Assembly (NCBI GenBank): GCA_021397835.1
Contig: JAJFZO010000034.1
Coordinates: 4,094,501-4,158,500 of the forward strand
Direction of reading: 5' to 3'
Source: Moringa oleifera
Taxonomy: Eukaryota > Streptophyta > Magnoliopsida > Brassicales > Moringaceae
Length of the DNA stretch: 64,000 bases
The translations under genes and the position numbers were made by a program. The notes under the pieces were generated by a model that searched no databases, was not told the DNA's origin, and saw only the letters and a list, made by a program, of their open reading frames with translations. This document shows, piece after piece, positions 27,401 through 40,631 of this stretch. Position 1 is the first letter of the stretch. Each line of letters opens with the position of its first letter.

Positions 27401-29237
27401 CGGTTGAATGTTACCTGAACAGGAACCAAAAATACCAACTCTCAATTGAATATCACATCCTAGAGAAATATGCAATCTCAAATTTTAAAAGTATACTAAA
27501 AACTAATATAAAAATGTCCTTTGTCTAGAGAGTGCCCCGACAGTTGTATTACCAATAGGGATCTGCATATATAAATCCCATGATATATTGCTCACTCTAA
27601 AGCAATCAAAGGTTAAACTAGAAGAGATTATATATAGATATATAATAGAATAAAATTTCGGAGAAAAAAACTGCAGCATGTAGTCAGAAAATACGATTAT
27701 AAATTAACATTTGAAAGTTGGCAATCCTATCAAAGGAATGCAGATTACACTAACAAAAAAGTACAAGTGAAACACAGTGATTATACTGATTATAACAACC
27801 AATTCCTACGAACATTAACAGCTGACCATGGCATTAGTCAGACCTCACACATAAGATGTATATCAATGAATTTGAAAGATGAAACTAAGTAGCTGAAGCT
27901 CTTTGAAGCTTTAATTGGTCGTGTCAAAGGTTATCAACTATAAAATCATTCACAATCTTCTATAACAATATATGTCATTGACAGTTTATCCATAAAGTGT
28001 CCTGACAGCTTGGCATTCATGAAGTTACATCCTGCTAACATATGAACCAATGCAACAATACAGTAACCTGTCACACCAACAGGCAACCACTTCTAACCAT
28101 AATTAGGTGTCTCTCATCAAGTTACTGCCAAACCAATTCAAAGCTTACCAACATCATTATAAGATGGACTGACATCCAAACTATTCTGGACAGTTCTTTC
28201 ATCCTTACTTGCTGGTTCTCTATTTCCCTCCAACTCTTCTTTGATCTGCAGACTGAGTCCACTATCAGGAAATTCCGAAACAGCATCGCAAAAAGCTTCA
28301 TCTTCAGATCTGTTTGACATTGCCCCAGTTCCACCGATACTCTTGGCGATATTGTATCCATGCTCAATGTTCAGACCTTAGACAGCCAGATTCACCAAGT
28401 AAACAAATCAATTCTACAAACATAGTCCTCCATTTCACATACCAAGTTAAAGACCAAATGAAAAGTATAAAATCTTCATCATTATATCTCGCTTTGCTTA
28501 CCAAAATTTATCATCTTACCCACCTGCAGCCACACAGCTGCATTCAGGATTCAGTAAGCACAGTGATATAGAGATCCACTTTCCACTTTATTTCCTTTCT
28601 ATCCAAGTTGTTTCTTCTGAGCCACCAAAAAGCTATAATTACTAGAGAAACAAGAGTGCTCACCAGGGCCTTTGTGTTCTTCATCAGAGTGGTGCTCATC
28701 ATCAGAAACCGTGGCATGGGTTGTCCCCTCTGAGCCCACCAGCTTGTAACCTTCAATTGTTCCACATATTCTCCTGTGTGCACGCCTGTGCCTTGCGCTT
28801 GGATGGGCGTTCGGAAAAGGCCACCCACATTTGTGGCACAGATGAACTCCCTGACTCTCATGCCCTGCAAAATCAAGAAAACACAGATCAAAAATGTTGC
28901 CGTAGAAAATTAAGTAATTCAAGAAAATCCCAAAAAAGATTTCAACGGAATGTAAAAGAAAAACAAGCGATCCCTGAAAGATTGAAGTCGAGAAACAAGA
29001 ATGGTCACGGATTATAAATTATGATTGTAAGACCGATGAAGGAAAAATTTCTTGAAGAAGCAAGAACAGTCAGGAATATATTTATCACAGAATATGAATG
29101 CACAAACGCTCGGACAAGAGAAAAACAAATCGAAGTACATAAGAAACAAAAGCGAACAGACAGAAATTGTAATCCATGAATGTAAAATCAAATCATACAC
29201 CTGATGAATGAGCGTTTCTCTGATCTTTGGATTCCAT
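24446..29237 (-). CDS. Uncharacterized C2H2 zinc-finger protein, 1019 aa
   Basis: Exons in gene order: 29237-29201, 28864-28664, 28376-28149, 27414-25468 and 25092-24446. They total 3060 nt, 1019 codons plus stop, with all junctions in phase (the acceptor of exon 3 is TAAG, a weaker type). Near the N-terminus is one finger, C22-x2-C25-x12-H38-x3-H42, in CHKCGWPFPNAHPSARHRRAH, followed by CGTIEGYKL and an acidic VSDDEHHSDEEH stretch. The large fourth exon (649 codons) is low-complexity and rich in Glu, Asp, Ser and Val, likely disordered. The C-terminus becomes basic and ends in the distinctive KREKRKVKGRPYWVQFVCCSSVN segment. I have seen proteins with this finger and C-terminal tail across plants, always unnamed; I know no function. 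A nuclear or nucleic-acid role is only a guess from the finger. Confidence 0.88.
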
Positions 29238-30714
29238 CTTTGGCCAGTAAAGAGAAGCACAGCTTAGAGAGAGAGAGTAGACTGAGCAACACGCTAGTTA
29301 GAGAGGAGACTAAGCAAATATTTAATAAAGCAAATATCGATTTGAACAGTTATTTGCCTGATGGTGCGTATTTACTTGGAAACTCAAGCAAATAAAGCAA
29401 GAAAATCTTGGCTTTCTGAAGAGAAAAAAGGTTGGTAATGGAAGATGTCCTTTTCCCAGTGCGTGGGTCTAGGGACCGGAGACGATAGAGATGTACGGAA
29501 TAGCGACAGACAGTGATGATAACGGCTTATCCAGTACCCCATGTGCGCATGTTATAAGCTGGCCCTTCCTTCACTTTTAACATGGTAATTACATTCTGGC
29601 TAACATTTCCTATGCACGTACACATCATTACAATGTCTTCAAGGATTGCACTCATGATTTGTTCCCTCATTTTCCTTCTCTTTCTTTTCCTTTCTAGTCA
29701 GCCAAACATGCCCGGATCCAGATGTCCCGCGTGATTTAATCAACACAAAAATTGAAGAATTGGGTTCAATGTACAACGTTCATTCCACGGATTAATAAAT
29801 TTCATCGTAAAAGTACAACACTTGATGCAGGACGACTACTGTTTCCGGTGTTAATAAAAGCATATGATCCTAGCCTGAAGCGCACATGACCGCTGGGGTG
29901 ACTAACATGCACCGCTGCTAAAACTACTACCTTTCTCCTGAAATGATTGCATCACCCGCCTGTGACAAAACTATGTGCAAAGCCAAGGGTGAAAAGAAAA
30001 TTAATCAAAAAGTGAAAAACGAAAAGTCACACGGCCTTAGCAGCTTTGACCAATCGCCAATTCGCTGTTACGCAGATAAGTTTCCCACGACGGACGCAAT
30101 CACTGCTCCTTTCTCCAATGTCCAAATTATCTCCTCGATTCGCGTCGTTTTGTAAACCATAACTGGTTTGACCCACCCGACAGAGATATTGATACAGTGC
30201 TCATACTGTAAAAATTAAATAAAAAAAATCTTTTATCACTACGTCAATGCCTGTTCCTCTACGGTAAGGGTCAAATATCGTACGGTAAAGCCTCTTATCT
30301 ACTGACTTTAAATAGGGAGAACGTTGCCTTATCAACGGTAGACAATATGATTGACCTTGAAGGAGAGAAAAGCCAAAGAGAAATCTCCTCTTTTATCATC
30401 TCTTTAATGTCGTTTATCATACAAAATTGGCTAAATAGACTAAATCCAGAGGCACCCTTTTTGGAGTCTATTTGGCATTTATTGGGTTTATAATTCCAAG
30501 AGCTTAGAAAGAAGGGGGTGATGGCGTTGGATAAAAGAACTCAGAGAAATTTGGTCCGAGTGGGTTTACCATATGAATGAGTGAGAGATAGGATTTAAAT
30601 ATAATTGAGTCGGTCCAACATTTGTCTAAAGTCCCACATTCTTATAAATTATTGCCCTATTATCATAAGGTGTTGAGAAGTTTGTACATAGAAACTACAA
30701 CTATTAGAGAATGT

Positions 30715-30810
30715 GTATGGAAGCTTTCTTCAAGGTCAAGACCTGTGGGAGCTAGTTGCTGGTGCTGATGCAGAGATTCCAGATGACCCTCTTGACAATA
30801 GCTTAATCTT
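30715..30810 (+). mobile_element. Ty1/copia-type gag remnant
   Basis: One frame reads QGQDLWELVAGADAEIPDDP, which matches the start of many plant copia-type gag proteins (…GQDLWELV…). It is cut off on the right by an AT-rich run leading to a stop, and no RT, integrase or clear LTR pair is visible nearby. It is a fossil fragment only. Confidence 0.45.
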
Positions 30811-32095
30811 TTTTTCTTTTTATATCTTTTTTGTTAGGGTTTATTAATCTCTATTTAAAATCATAAAAAGGAAAAAAAAAGAGAAAGAAATATATCTCTT
30901 ATTTTGGTTTTATTTATTTTATTAATTCATATATATAACTTATTAAAGACTTTTTTTTATCTTTTATGTACGTTTTAGAATGTTTATTTCATGAAATTTT
31001 GAAAGATGACCTTTTTTAATTTCAAGACTCAAAGTGTTTAGGATCAACATATTTTTTTATTTTGATGTTACCTATTTTGAAGAATAATGTAGTTTGATTT
31101 TTTTATGTAATTTAAAATTTACTTTAAAATATTATTTTTTATTTTTTTATGAATTAAAGTATAAAATATTATGTTTGAGTATTATTATTTTTTAAAAAAA
31201 TCATGAAACCAAAGTGGGCTTATTTGGCTCGAATCGAATTTTTCAATATTGATTGATTTTATTTTGGTCTAATCTTCTTAGAATTAATCAAAATTAGTTG
31301 TGATTTGGGTTAGATTTCCAAATCGAATTAGATCATGATCACTCTACTGACCATGCAATCGTCAAGTTAAATGAATGTTTATAATTTGAAAAAAAAATAA
31401 TTTTAATTTTTTAATTATTAAATTTAAAAAATATATTTTATTTGATAAAAATAACGTAAAAGGGCTCGGTGTTAAAAATATTGTAGTTGATATTGTTTTT
31501 ATTGGTAAAAAGAGAAACTCCTTATTTGTCATGTGAGGAAGAGAGGCATGGGTAAAGAGGACTAGTTTGGCATGCTCGATTAAGCCATATATGATATCAA
31601 ATGTTACAACAAATTTTCTCAAAGAAGTTATTAATCAAATATTTTAAAGACTAACTTAATTATCGATCGACTTAATTAAAGATATGATGTTTAATTATTT
31701 TTTAATTTATAAATATATAGTTGGAGGATTAATTTTTAACTATATCATTTATCAATTGATTCATACTATTTTTTTATATTTAAAAATTATAATATGATAT
31801 TTGATTTATCGAATCTTAATTTTTTTTTTTTTTTGAAAATGCTAACATAAGTAATTAACTTATATCTGATTCATAGAATCCTACAAATTATAAAAAAAAA
31901 AAAATTAAAATTCTCATGAACGTCAACTTTTCACAAAATGATATTTGAGTAAAATCTTATTCCATAATTTCATATGATACGAGAAATGATATATTTTAAA
32001 AAATCAAATACCTTTTCATGTACTATGCTTTTCTCATCTCCCATTAAAAAAAAAAAAAAACTTACATTTTGAATATCAATATGTTGGATTCAGAT

Positions 32096-32617
32096 AACAT
32101 AAAATTTTAATATTTATCTCATATTATCAATCAAACTTTTTTTATTTAAAAAGTGATAAATTGAATCTTAATTTATTAATTTAAATTAAATTAAATTTTA
32201 TTAAAAAATTATCAATTGATAATATTTGCATTGAAGATTACACAACGAGTTTTGATTCGAATATATTTTTTACATATACAAAAAATATTCAAGTTAATGT
32301 CACAAAAATAAAATAAAATTTTATGAGTACTAAAATATATTTTTTAAAATTTACATAATCAAAAAATTATAAAATTTTTAAAAATAAATATTGAATATAA
32401 AATTATTTAAAATTGAGAGATTGATCCAAAATAGAGCAAAAAATTCATTTGAGTTATTTTTGAGGTATTTTAATATTGAGTATACCCTTGATTTTTGATA
32501 TGTATTTAAACTAAGATTCAATTTGAATCGAATTAATAAATTAAAGTTTAATTTATTATTTTTCGAACATAAAAATTTGATTGATAAAATAAAATAAATA
32601 TTAGAGTTTTACATAAC
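32096..32617. mobile_element. Long-TIR AT-rich non-autonomous element (copy 2)
   Basis: The left arm from 32096 reads AACATAAAATTTTAATATTT, then ATTATCAATCAAACTTTTTT. The reverse complement of the right arm (about 32505-32617) reads TATGTAAAACTCTAATATTT, then TTATCAATCAAATTTTTATG, and both continue with AATAAATT and TTAATTTATTAATT. The arms are ~100 bp or more, and the family is shared with 10589-11108 and 63207-63597. There is no coding capacity. Confidence 0.65.
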
Positions 32618-35174
32618 ATTTATCTTAATATATTTGATTAAAAATATTTTTTAGAAAAAATACTTTTTGATTAACTTATTAATTATATAAATTATGTTCT
32701 AAATATTTAAATTATAAGGATATTATTAAAAAAAAATTAACAAGTAGGATGATTCTCATAAATTTTATTGATTCAAACATCACAATTCTGTTTATCAAAA
32801 ATGTCTAAAAAATTTATGTCTCAAACTAATTGTGAATAATTTAACTAAATATTTGATTCTAAAATATTGTTTTTCTAAAAAATAAAAAATATATATTTAA
32901 AGATCTAAATTCTCTTAAATCATAACATGATTTTAAAAAATAAATTAAAAAAGTAAATAAAAATAATTTTCACAAAAGAGTGGTGGTCATGAATAATTGG
33001 TGCCTGAAAAGATGTTTAAAAGGGGAAGACAATCTTTATTGTTGTGTCTTTGCAATCATCTTTTCCTCTCTTTTTTTAAAAAATAAAAATAAAATTATAA
33101 TTTGATAGAGAACTAATCAAGAAACCACTTTTCTTTTGCAAAGGTGCTGCCATTTGGACCTACATTCATCTTCTTTCACTTTGTCAATGTTCAATCATCT
33201 ACCTCCCCTTGTATTACAATGTTATAAAATATTTTCTCATCGTTTCTTAATAGTAAAAAAATGATTTGTCAAATTATAAAGATGTAAAATAATAATAATT
33301 ATTATTATTATTATCATTCGTGTGCTTAATTCTTAAAGGATAAATAAAAAAATAAATTTTATCAGAATTCTAACTTAAATTTTTAATTTTTAATTGATTC
33401 AATTCTATATTTAAAATTTTAATTTGATTTAAGTTAAAGTTGTATAAAAAAAATTCAATAAGTAGGAATTCAAATTAAAGATTTTATACAAAAAAAAATT
33501 ATTTTAATTTTTCATGAATATGGAAAAATTCAAACTAGCATCATAAAATTTTTTAGAATTTTGTCAACATAATTTTTTTATTTTTTAAAATTTAACACTT
33601 TCAAAAAATTTTAAAAATACATAAAAAATTAACTAATGAATTAAAAATTATTCAAATCTTAAAGATATGTTTGAATTAAAATACATAATTTATCTAAATC
33701 ATTAATTTTTTATAATCGTTTGAGTTAAAGTTCACATTGAATTAAATTAAATATTTTAAACATAAAATTAAATTAATTAAAACTTTGATTTTGAAATTAG
33801 AATTTAGTAAAATTCAAAATTTTTCTTTAATGAAAATTTTATGATAAAAATATAGATTGTTTCAGCTTTTTTTTTTCCCAAGTTTTGCAATTCATGTGGC
33901 ATCAAATTTTTCGGATCTAACATCCTATTAAAGTTAGAATTTACCTTTGTAACTTTTTGAATATTAAGAGTAACTGATGAAAGAATTATTTGAAAATTTA
34001 AAAAAAAATCTAAATATTTTATAAAAATCCATTGTAAATATGATGGATATTACTTGGCTTTTAGGGTTATTAATTGACCCATGCCTTGAGGGCTGACTTA
34101 TTTGCGAGATTGAAATTTAACTTAATTGGTTTATAACTTAAGTAAGTTACAATCATTAGTATAAAATTTGGACAGGTTGATGGATTGATTAATTAGATTC
34201 AATTAAACAAGTTAATTAGTCTCATGAAGTTTAAAATTAAATTTTATATACTAACTCATCAATATATTTATTAATTTTTTTATTTATAAATATTAAATTA
34301 GTATAATATATATTATATATAATTAAATTTTTATAAATTTATCAAATTTTAATGTACTATATATTAAAAAAGATAAATTATATGTTTTATTTTTAATTTA
34401 TATATTTTTATAAGATAGTTTATTTTACAAAAGTAAATCTAACTTCAATTGATTTATCAAATTTTTATTTAAAAAATATGATATATTCATTAAAATTATT
34501 TATTTAAATGTTAAATTTTATTTTATTTTAAATAATAATATATATTTTTTAATTTTTATTATATTAATTTAAATATGACATATAAAATATTAAAATCTAT
34601 TATATATTCAATGACTTTAAAAATATAAAATTTTAAGTTCATTAATTTTTCATGTTATCATTAAAGTTAATTATTTCAAAATGATTCAATTAGAGAGGTG
34701 TTCTATGAGATGAGATCAAAATTTTAAAAAGAGGAGAGGAAGGCTTCGGACTTTTTTCTGTTGACGATAACAATCGATAAAATTTTACGAGGAGAATGCG
34801 CATGTTAAATGTGCTATGAGTGAGTTTTAAATGTATGCACATGAAAAGTTTTACTTTTTAGATTTCGAAACAAAAAATATTTTACAAAATTTTAAAAATA
34901 ATATAATATTATTTTAATAAAAATTAAAAATAATTAAATTATTAACTTTAATTATTTTTTAAACATTAATTTTCAAAAAATTAAATTTAATTTTTCATCT
35001 ATGCTTGTGAAACGTGGCTATTCTTCATTAGCCAGAAACATGCACACCAGTAGGCGTCAGCACCACCAGATACTTTCCCAAAACCCTCCGCCAAATTTTC
35101 CCTCTGCTGCTGCTCTCCAAAACCCTGCCCTCCTGTGAAACTGATATTCAGACTACCCAAATTTTCCCGAGAAA

Positions 35175-38100
35175 ATGGACCGGAAAACTTGTAGACCAGC
35201 GGAGCAACCAGGCCAAATAAATCTCCACCAAGCCTTCACAAACCTCCAAGCTCACTGCTCTGGCTTCCTCCACCACCTCTCCCGAAATGTTCCACTCTTC
35301 AACCTCAACCCTTCTTCCGTCCAAACTCATCTGCTACCCACTGTCTCATCCCTCCAAAGTCATGCAAAACACGCTTTCGATGCAGGTTTTTCGCTCTTCA
35401 ATTCCCAGTCTTGTCCTTCAAATGGCCCTGTTTGGGCTCGAATTGCTGATAAGAGGACGACGCAGATAGCCCCCGTGCGCCAATCAGGTGCCATCTTGTC
35501 CACAGAGGCCATTGAAGAGAGGCTGGCTGGGGTTCCTGTGTATGCTTTGAGCAATTCGAATGAGGAATTCGTGTTGGTTTCCGGTGTTTCTACGAAGAAG
35601 TCTCTTGGGTTGTTGTGTTTCAAGAAGGAGGATGCAGAGGCCCTGCTTCAGCAGATGAAGAGCATGGACCCCAGTATGCGGAAAGAAGGGTCTAAGGTTG
35701 TAGCTGTTGCTTTGAACAAGGTGAGTTTTTATTGTTTTATTTCTTCCACTTCTTCTTTTTCCTTTACCCCTTTCTGCATTCTTTGTGTTTTATGTCTGAT
35801 TTATGTGGGTGTGAGATTTTACAGGTTTTTCAGCTAAAGGTTGATGGGGTGGCATTTAGGTTGATACCTGAGTCTACTCAGGTCAAACATGCACTTAAGG
35901 TGAGTGGTTTCAGCATGAATAGGCTTCTTGGTCTGATATTTGTGATGAAAAGATGGGTCCTCCTTACGCTCCTTTGAGACTTGAATCTGGTAACTGGTAC
36001 TGCACCTCAAATTTTTGCTTATGTGAGAATAATTTCAAGATGGTCCTGAATTTAGGTTAAGTATTGTGGATCATTTGTACCAACTAGTTGTGTTCCTATG
36101 CTATAATCCAGTCTTATGTGGACAAATTATTTCTCATGAAAAATGTCGAGTCATTAACATTAATGGAAAGTATAATGGTTCTGATAGTTTTACTATGTGA
36201 TAATTATAGTGAACAACTGGAAATTACAATATTAGTTAGTGTTAAGAATATAATCAAATTCTTTTGATAGTTATTACACTGTTCCTTAGTCAAAGTGGGT
36301 TTAAAATTGCATTGTGTCTTCTTCTAGTCACATGATTTTCCTTAATGTTTAAAAGCGGTTTCCATTCTGTTAATAAGTGTAGTGATGTGAGAGATATATG
36401 ATCCACAGTTGCATATGGTCACATTAAGGTAGTCGAACTTCATTAAGCTATATATCATTGTTTACATGTGGAAAACATGTAAAAGTTCTCACTTTTTCTT
36501 TTTTTGTCAAAGCAACGAAGGAGAATGATATTAATATCTTTTAGATATCTGTAATAAGTGGTCTTAAAGTGCAAACATAACTTATCAGAAACTTGTAGTT
36601 TATCATTTGTTGGCACCTTTTTAGCTTTATCCTAATTACTATAGGCAGTGCTCGCAACAATCATTTTGAGTTTGAATGGACTTATGATCAATAACTACTT
36701 GACTATTCTACTCATGGTTTTTCTGTATGTAAAGTTCTTACGTTCTTACCCATCAAGACTTACTGGCAGAATATATCATTATATGAATTTGATGTGAACT
36801 TGTTCTTCTGCTATGTCTGGGTTTACTTTCTTTGTGAAGCTTTTATCTTCAGTTTTTGGGTGTGGGCATGTTGTAAATGTTCCATAGATCAATCATTTAC
36901 TTGGGAGTGCCTCTACTGGCAAAACTGAGTCCCTAGCATGGTTATTGGACATACCAGGGGCATGGCTGTGCCATTTTCTTTATATATGTTGATTTTTGTA
37001 CCATTTGCAAACATTCCTTCTACTACTATACCTTTTTTTTTTTCATCATTAACTTTCCTAAAACACCTGTGGCCTCTTCCATGCGAATGAAATGGATGGA
37101 AGGTTTCAAGTTTGATGTTGCTTGAGAGTGTTTTGACAAGTCAAAAGGGACAAATGAACCTATGGATTCTTACGGAATCTTACATCCAGTTTTCTCTCAC
37201 TTTGATCTTCATTGTGTTTCCAAGACCCAAGATTTAGCAGTCAGGCTTTGATAATTCAGAAGGGCATTTGATAATTCAGAAACACCAGGAGCATTAGTGA
37301 TAGAGTCGTGGATTAGCTTTTAAAACTGTTGGTCTCAAGGAATTTTTTTTGTAAATGGGGAGGATTTTATAGAGTTCCATGAACTACTAATCCCTACACT
37401 CTAACTAACTAACATTGTAAAGGGATGCACCCCCTTGGTGCTACGTAAATAATACGATACATTTTGTTTCTGTTAAAAAAAAAGTCAGGCAGTTCTGTTG
37501 GCTGTAGACCTGCAATTGACACCCATCCTTGAGTCCATGAAACATTAAATCCAAAGCTCTAAAGAGAATGAAATATCTATTTCTTTTAGCAAGTCATACT
37601 CAGAAAACTAACTCAGTATAACTTATGCTCAATCACATTACCTCTTTTTTTGGCTGTGACGTATAATAACATACAACAGGAATTAGGAAAGAACAACTTA
37701 GTGTTTTTTACAGTATCTGAAGAGTTTAAAGATGTAAACATTAAATTAATTGAGGACATTTGTCACAATCAACGAATGTGAGCATTTGTTTTAAGTATGC
37801 GAATCCATGTTGACTGATCTACTTCTGGATCAAATCCTTATTGCTTATCTTTTGGCTTAGAAGTAAATGTATCTTCCATAAATCTAAGAATGAAGGGTTC
37901 TAGAAGGTTAAGTGGTCTTATGGGGGTGGTAATGGCAATTGTGATGATAGTTCTTCAAAAGGAGATCACTTCTTTTTTGTATGGTTTTCTTGTGGACCTT
38001 GCTATCACTCTCTATCTCAATTGAAATTTTTCTGGGGTAACATGTTGCATTGAAATTGTGGTCTTCATGTTTGTTACATTTACGCATTAATCATATCTTT

Positions 38101-40631
38101 CTTGCGCCATTCCAAGTGTATGTTTGCTGAATAAAGATTGCTTCACTCCTTTTGTGTAGGAGAGGGAAAAAGCTGGTCTTCCTGATGATAGCTTCCCTGG
38201 GGTTCCAGTTTTTCAGGTTCCTTTTTAAGTATTCCAGAATAGTTCTTCTTTTTTTTTTCTTTTTTTTGCATCATATGTCGTATTTTATGTGTTCTAAACA
38301 AAAGAATATAGGAGGTCAGATATATATGTATATATTCATCCTTTATGAGATGGTTCTAAGGCAATACTTTGATTTCTTATCATACTATGAAACTGAGGTG
38401 CTGCAAGGAGTGTTGGACTAGAAAGATGATGATATGACCATAGATTAGATGAGTGATTGATATTGCTGAACCATGAAAGATATGATTTTCTTAGTCGTCG
38501 TTGCATTTCCTAAGATATGTTTGGACACACAATATGATACTGAGATGAAGTACAAGTAAACTACGTCCAATCCATATCTAATGAATTACCTTGTCAATAT
38601 ATGCCTTTTTATAACCATATATCTATCTTGTCATGATTTTTGTGACTCAGAAACTTCAGATTTTTCAAAGATGAGAAGAGATCGGACATTTGTTCAATTA
38701 GAAGTGATGAATTGAAGATATCTTAGCTAATACAGTTCCAGGAATGGTTAAATGGTCTATTACTGGCCAGAGTTTTAACCTTTTTTAATTTTCTATTTTT
38801 AAATGTTTAAAAATCCGAGTTTGTCTTATTTTGACTAATAGTTTTGCAATGTTATGGCTGAACTGCTTTGCGTATGTCTGGATAGCTTAGATTGCTCTGT
38901 TTACCTTTTCCTCTGACAAAAATGCTTCCTGATTGCGGAGACCATAATATTATTGGCTCACATTTTTTTGAAATTCCTTGTCAAGAAAGTAACTAAATAA
39001 GCAAACCTGAAGGAATTGTATCTGCAGTAACTCTGACCATTATAGAAATTGAGTAGACTGAACATTTTAAAGAAAAATTGTCTAATAGCCTGGAATTAGG
39101 GGTGGCAATTTGGGTTGGTGTATTATAAATGAGTCATTGTGAAAGCAACAAGATTACATAAATTTACCTATCATGAACATGGATCAACTAATTAATCATG
39201 TCAAACTTTTAAACACTGACAGGGCACAACTATCCAACAAGTTACACGACAACACACAAATAACCTGTTTAATAAACTGGATTAATTATTGACTTGACCA
39301 GAATAACCTGTGTAATGACTCCTATAAACTATGGATAGGATATGACATGATATGATATCATTTAACAACACCAAACATGCTTTAAAAAGTGTTTTTTTAA
39401 AGACAATTATTCCTGCATTATCCTTGTCATTTTAATTATTTTATTGATTATTTTAGGGGTAAAACAGACTTTTTAAATATAAATATGAAAAAATTTAAGT
39501 TATGTAGGTCATGTTGAGATTAATTAACACAACTAATTAAATAGTTTTGTATTGGTTAAATGGGTAAACCGGTTTACGACATGATTATTTTTTTTGTCAT
39601 AATTTGGTTGACACAATTATGACACAAGTGCAGTCAAGCAAAATCAAAGCCACTTAACTATGTGTTATGTTCATGTTGTTTTATTGGGTTCTGTAACAAA
39701 ATTACAGCCCCTATGTGGAATTGTTTGGTTAATGGATCGAGAGAAAAACTCATTCGTGTTGCCATGAACTCTTTCAACCAGCAACTAGCTTCAGAATAAC
39801 GTTTGGAACCTAATGCTTCGTTAGAAAGTGGAAATGCAAAGAACTGGATTTCTATGCTGTCAAAATCTGCTTATGATATTCTATTCTCAGGATCATCTTT
39901 TCTTTGGTCCCTATGCATATAACTTCTTTAATGAATCATTAATCCAATATTTTAAACTGATTGACCATTTTGACTTCAGTCAAGGAGTTTGATTTTGAGA
40001 AGCCAAAACAAGTCCTATCGTCCTGTTTTCTTTAGAAAGGTCAGTTAACAGGACTGTCTTTGCACATGCAATATTTTGATTAGCTTGCTTTACTGCTATA
40101 CTCCTTTCTATCCTTGGATGTGTTCTAGGAGGATTTGGAGAAATCACTGTTAAGAGCTTCCCGCCAGCAGAATCAATTAAATCCTTCCTTCAGACAGGGT
40201 GATATTCAGGTATTATCTCTTCTCCCTCTGGTGCTAGAGCTTCTCTTTCTTTTATTCTAATTATATTGTTTCACTCTCCAGGTTGCCGTCTTTGAGGAAA
40301 TTATTAAAGGGATGAAGGTAAGTGACGTATGTGTAAAATTTTAGTTCTTATCTTTTGACTAGAATTTGGAGCTAAATTCTCTTATGGTATGAAGGAAAGA
40401 AATTTATGGGTTTTGCAGCTAGTTGGGTTACTTCTTGGATAATCCCAAGCAGTCAATTCTTTCTTCCTCTATTTAATTATGGAGTGATGCCTTAATTTGA
40501 AACATTAACATAACTAATTAGAAAAATCACAGGGAAATTCTTCATCGAACTGGGATGACGTTGTTTTCATCCCTCCTGGTTTTGATGTTTCTACTGATAC
40601 TACACAAAGAGAGGCAACTGCTAATGTATAG
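35175..40631 (+). CDS. TIC22-like chloroplast protein import component
   Basis: TIC22 proteins lie in the chloroplast intermembrane space and help preproteins pass from the TOC to the TIC translocon. Six exons: 35175-35720, 35825-35899, 38160-38216, 40129-40209, 40282-40317, 40533-40631. They total 894 nt, giving 297 aa, all phase 0 and ending at TAG. The length lies between the two Arabidopsis paralogues (about 268 and 313 aa). Family marks: the repeated EERLAGVPVYALSNSNEEFVLVSG and GLLCFKKEDAEALLQQM unit, VFQLKVDGVAFRLIPESTQVKHAL, GLPDDSFPGVPVFQ and the end WDDVVFIPPGFDVS. The long N-terminus (residues 1-80, with a leucine/serine-rich LHQAFTNLQAHCSGFLHHLSRNVPLF) resembles the TIC22-III form. 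Introns 2 and 3 are long (2260 and 1912 bp), and intron 3 carries a MITE. Confidence 0.93.
39098..39714. mobile_element. hAT-like MITE in intron 3 of the TIC22-like gene
   Basis: The left end AGGGGTGGCAATTTGGG and the reverse complement of the right end (ATAGGGGCTGTAATTTTG) share the terminal AGGGG(T/C)… pattern of plant hAT-derived elements. Flanking 8-mers CTGGAATT (39090-39097) and GTGGAATT (39715-39722) match at 7 of 8 positions, fitting an aged 8-bp hAT target duplication. It is about 617 bp and non-coding. Confidence 0.65.

Larger units (their letters stand above)
29238..35174. other. Large intergenic region with transposon remnants
   Basis: The first ~350 bases should include the zinc-finger gene's leader and promoter. 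A short copia-like gag remnant lies at 30715-30810 and a long-TIR element at 32096-32617. A further related fragment lies at about 33345-33560. The rest is AT-rich, with an (AAT/ATT)n tract at 33287-33315. The final ~450 bases are the upstream region of the TIC22-like gene. No intact gene is supported. Confidence 0.55.

Noticed and set aside
33287..33315. AAT/ATT palindromic tract as a possible hairpin element
   Set aside because: Simple-sequence microsatellite; self-complementarity follows from its composition.
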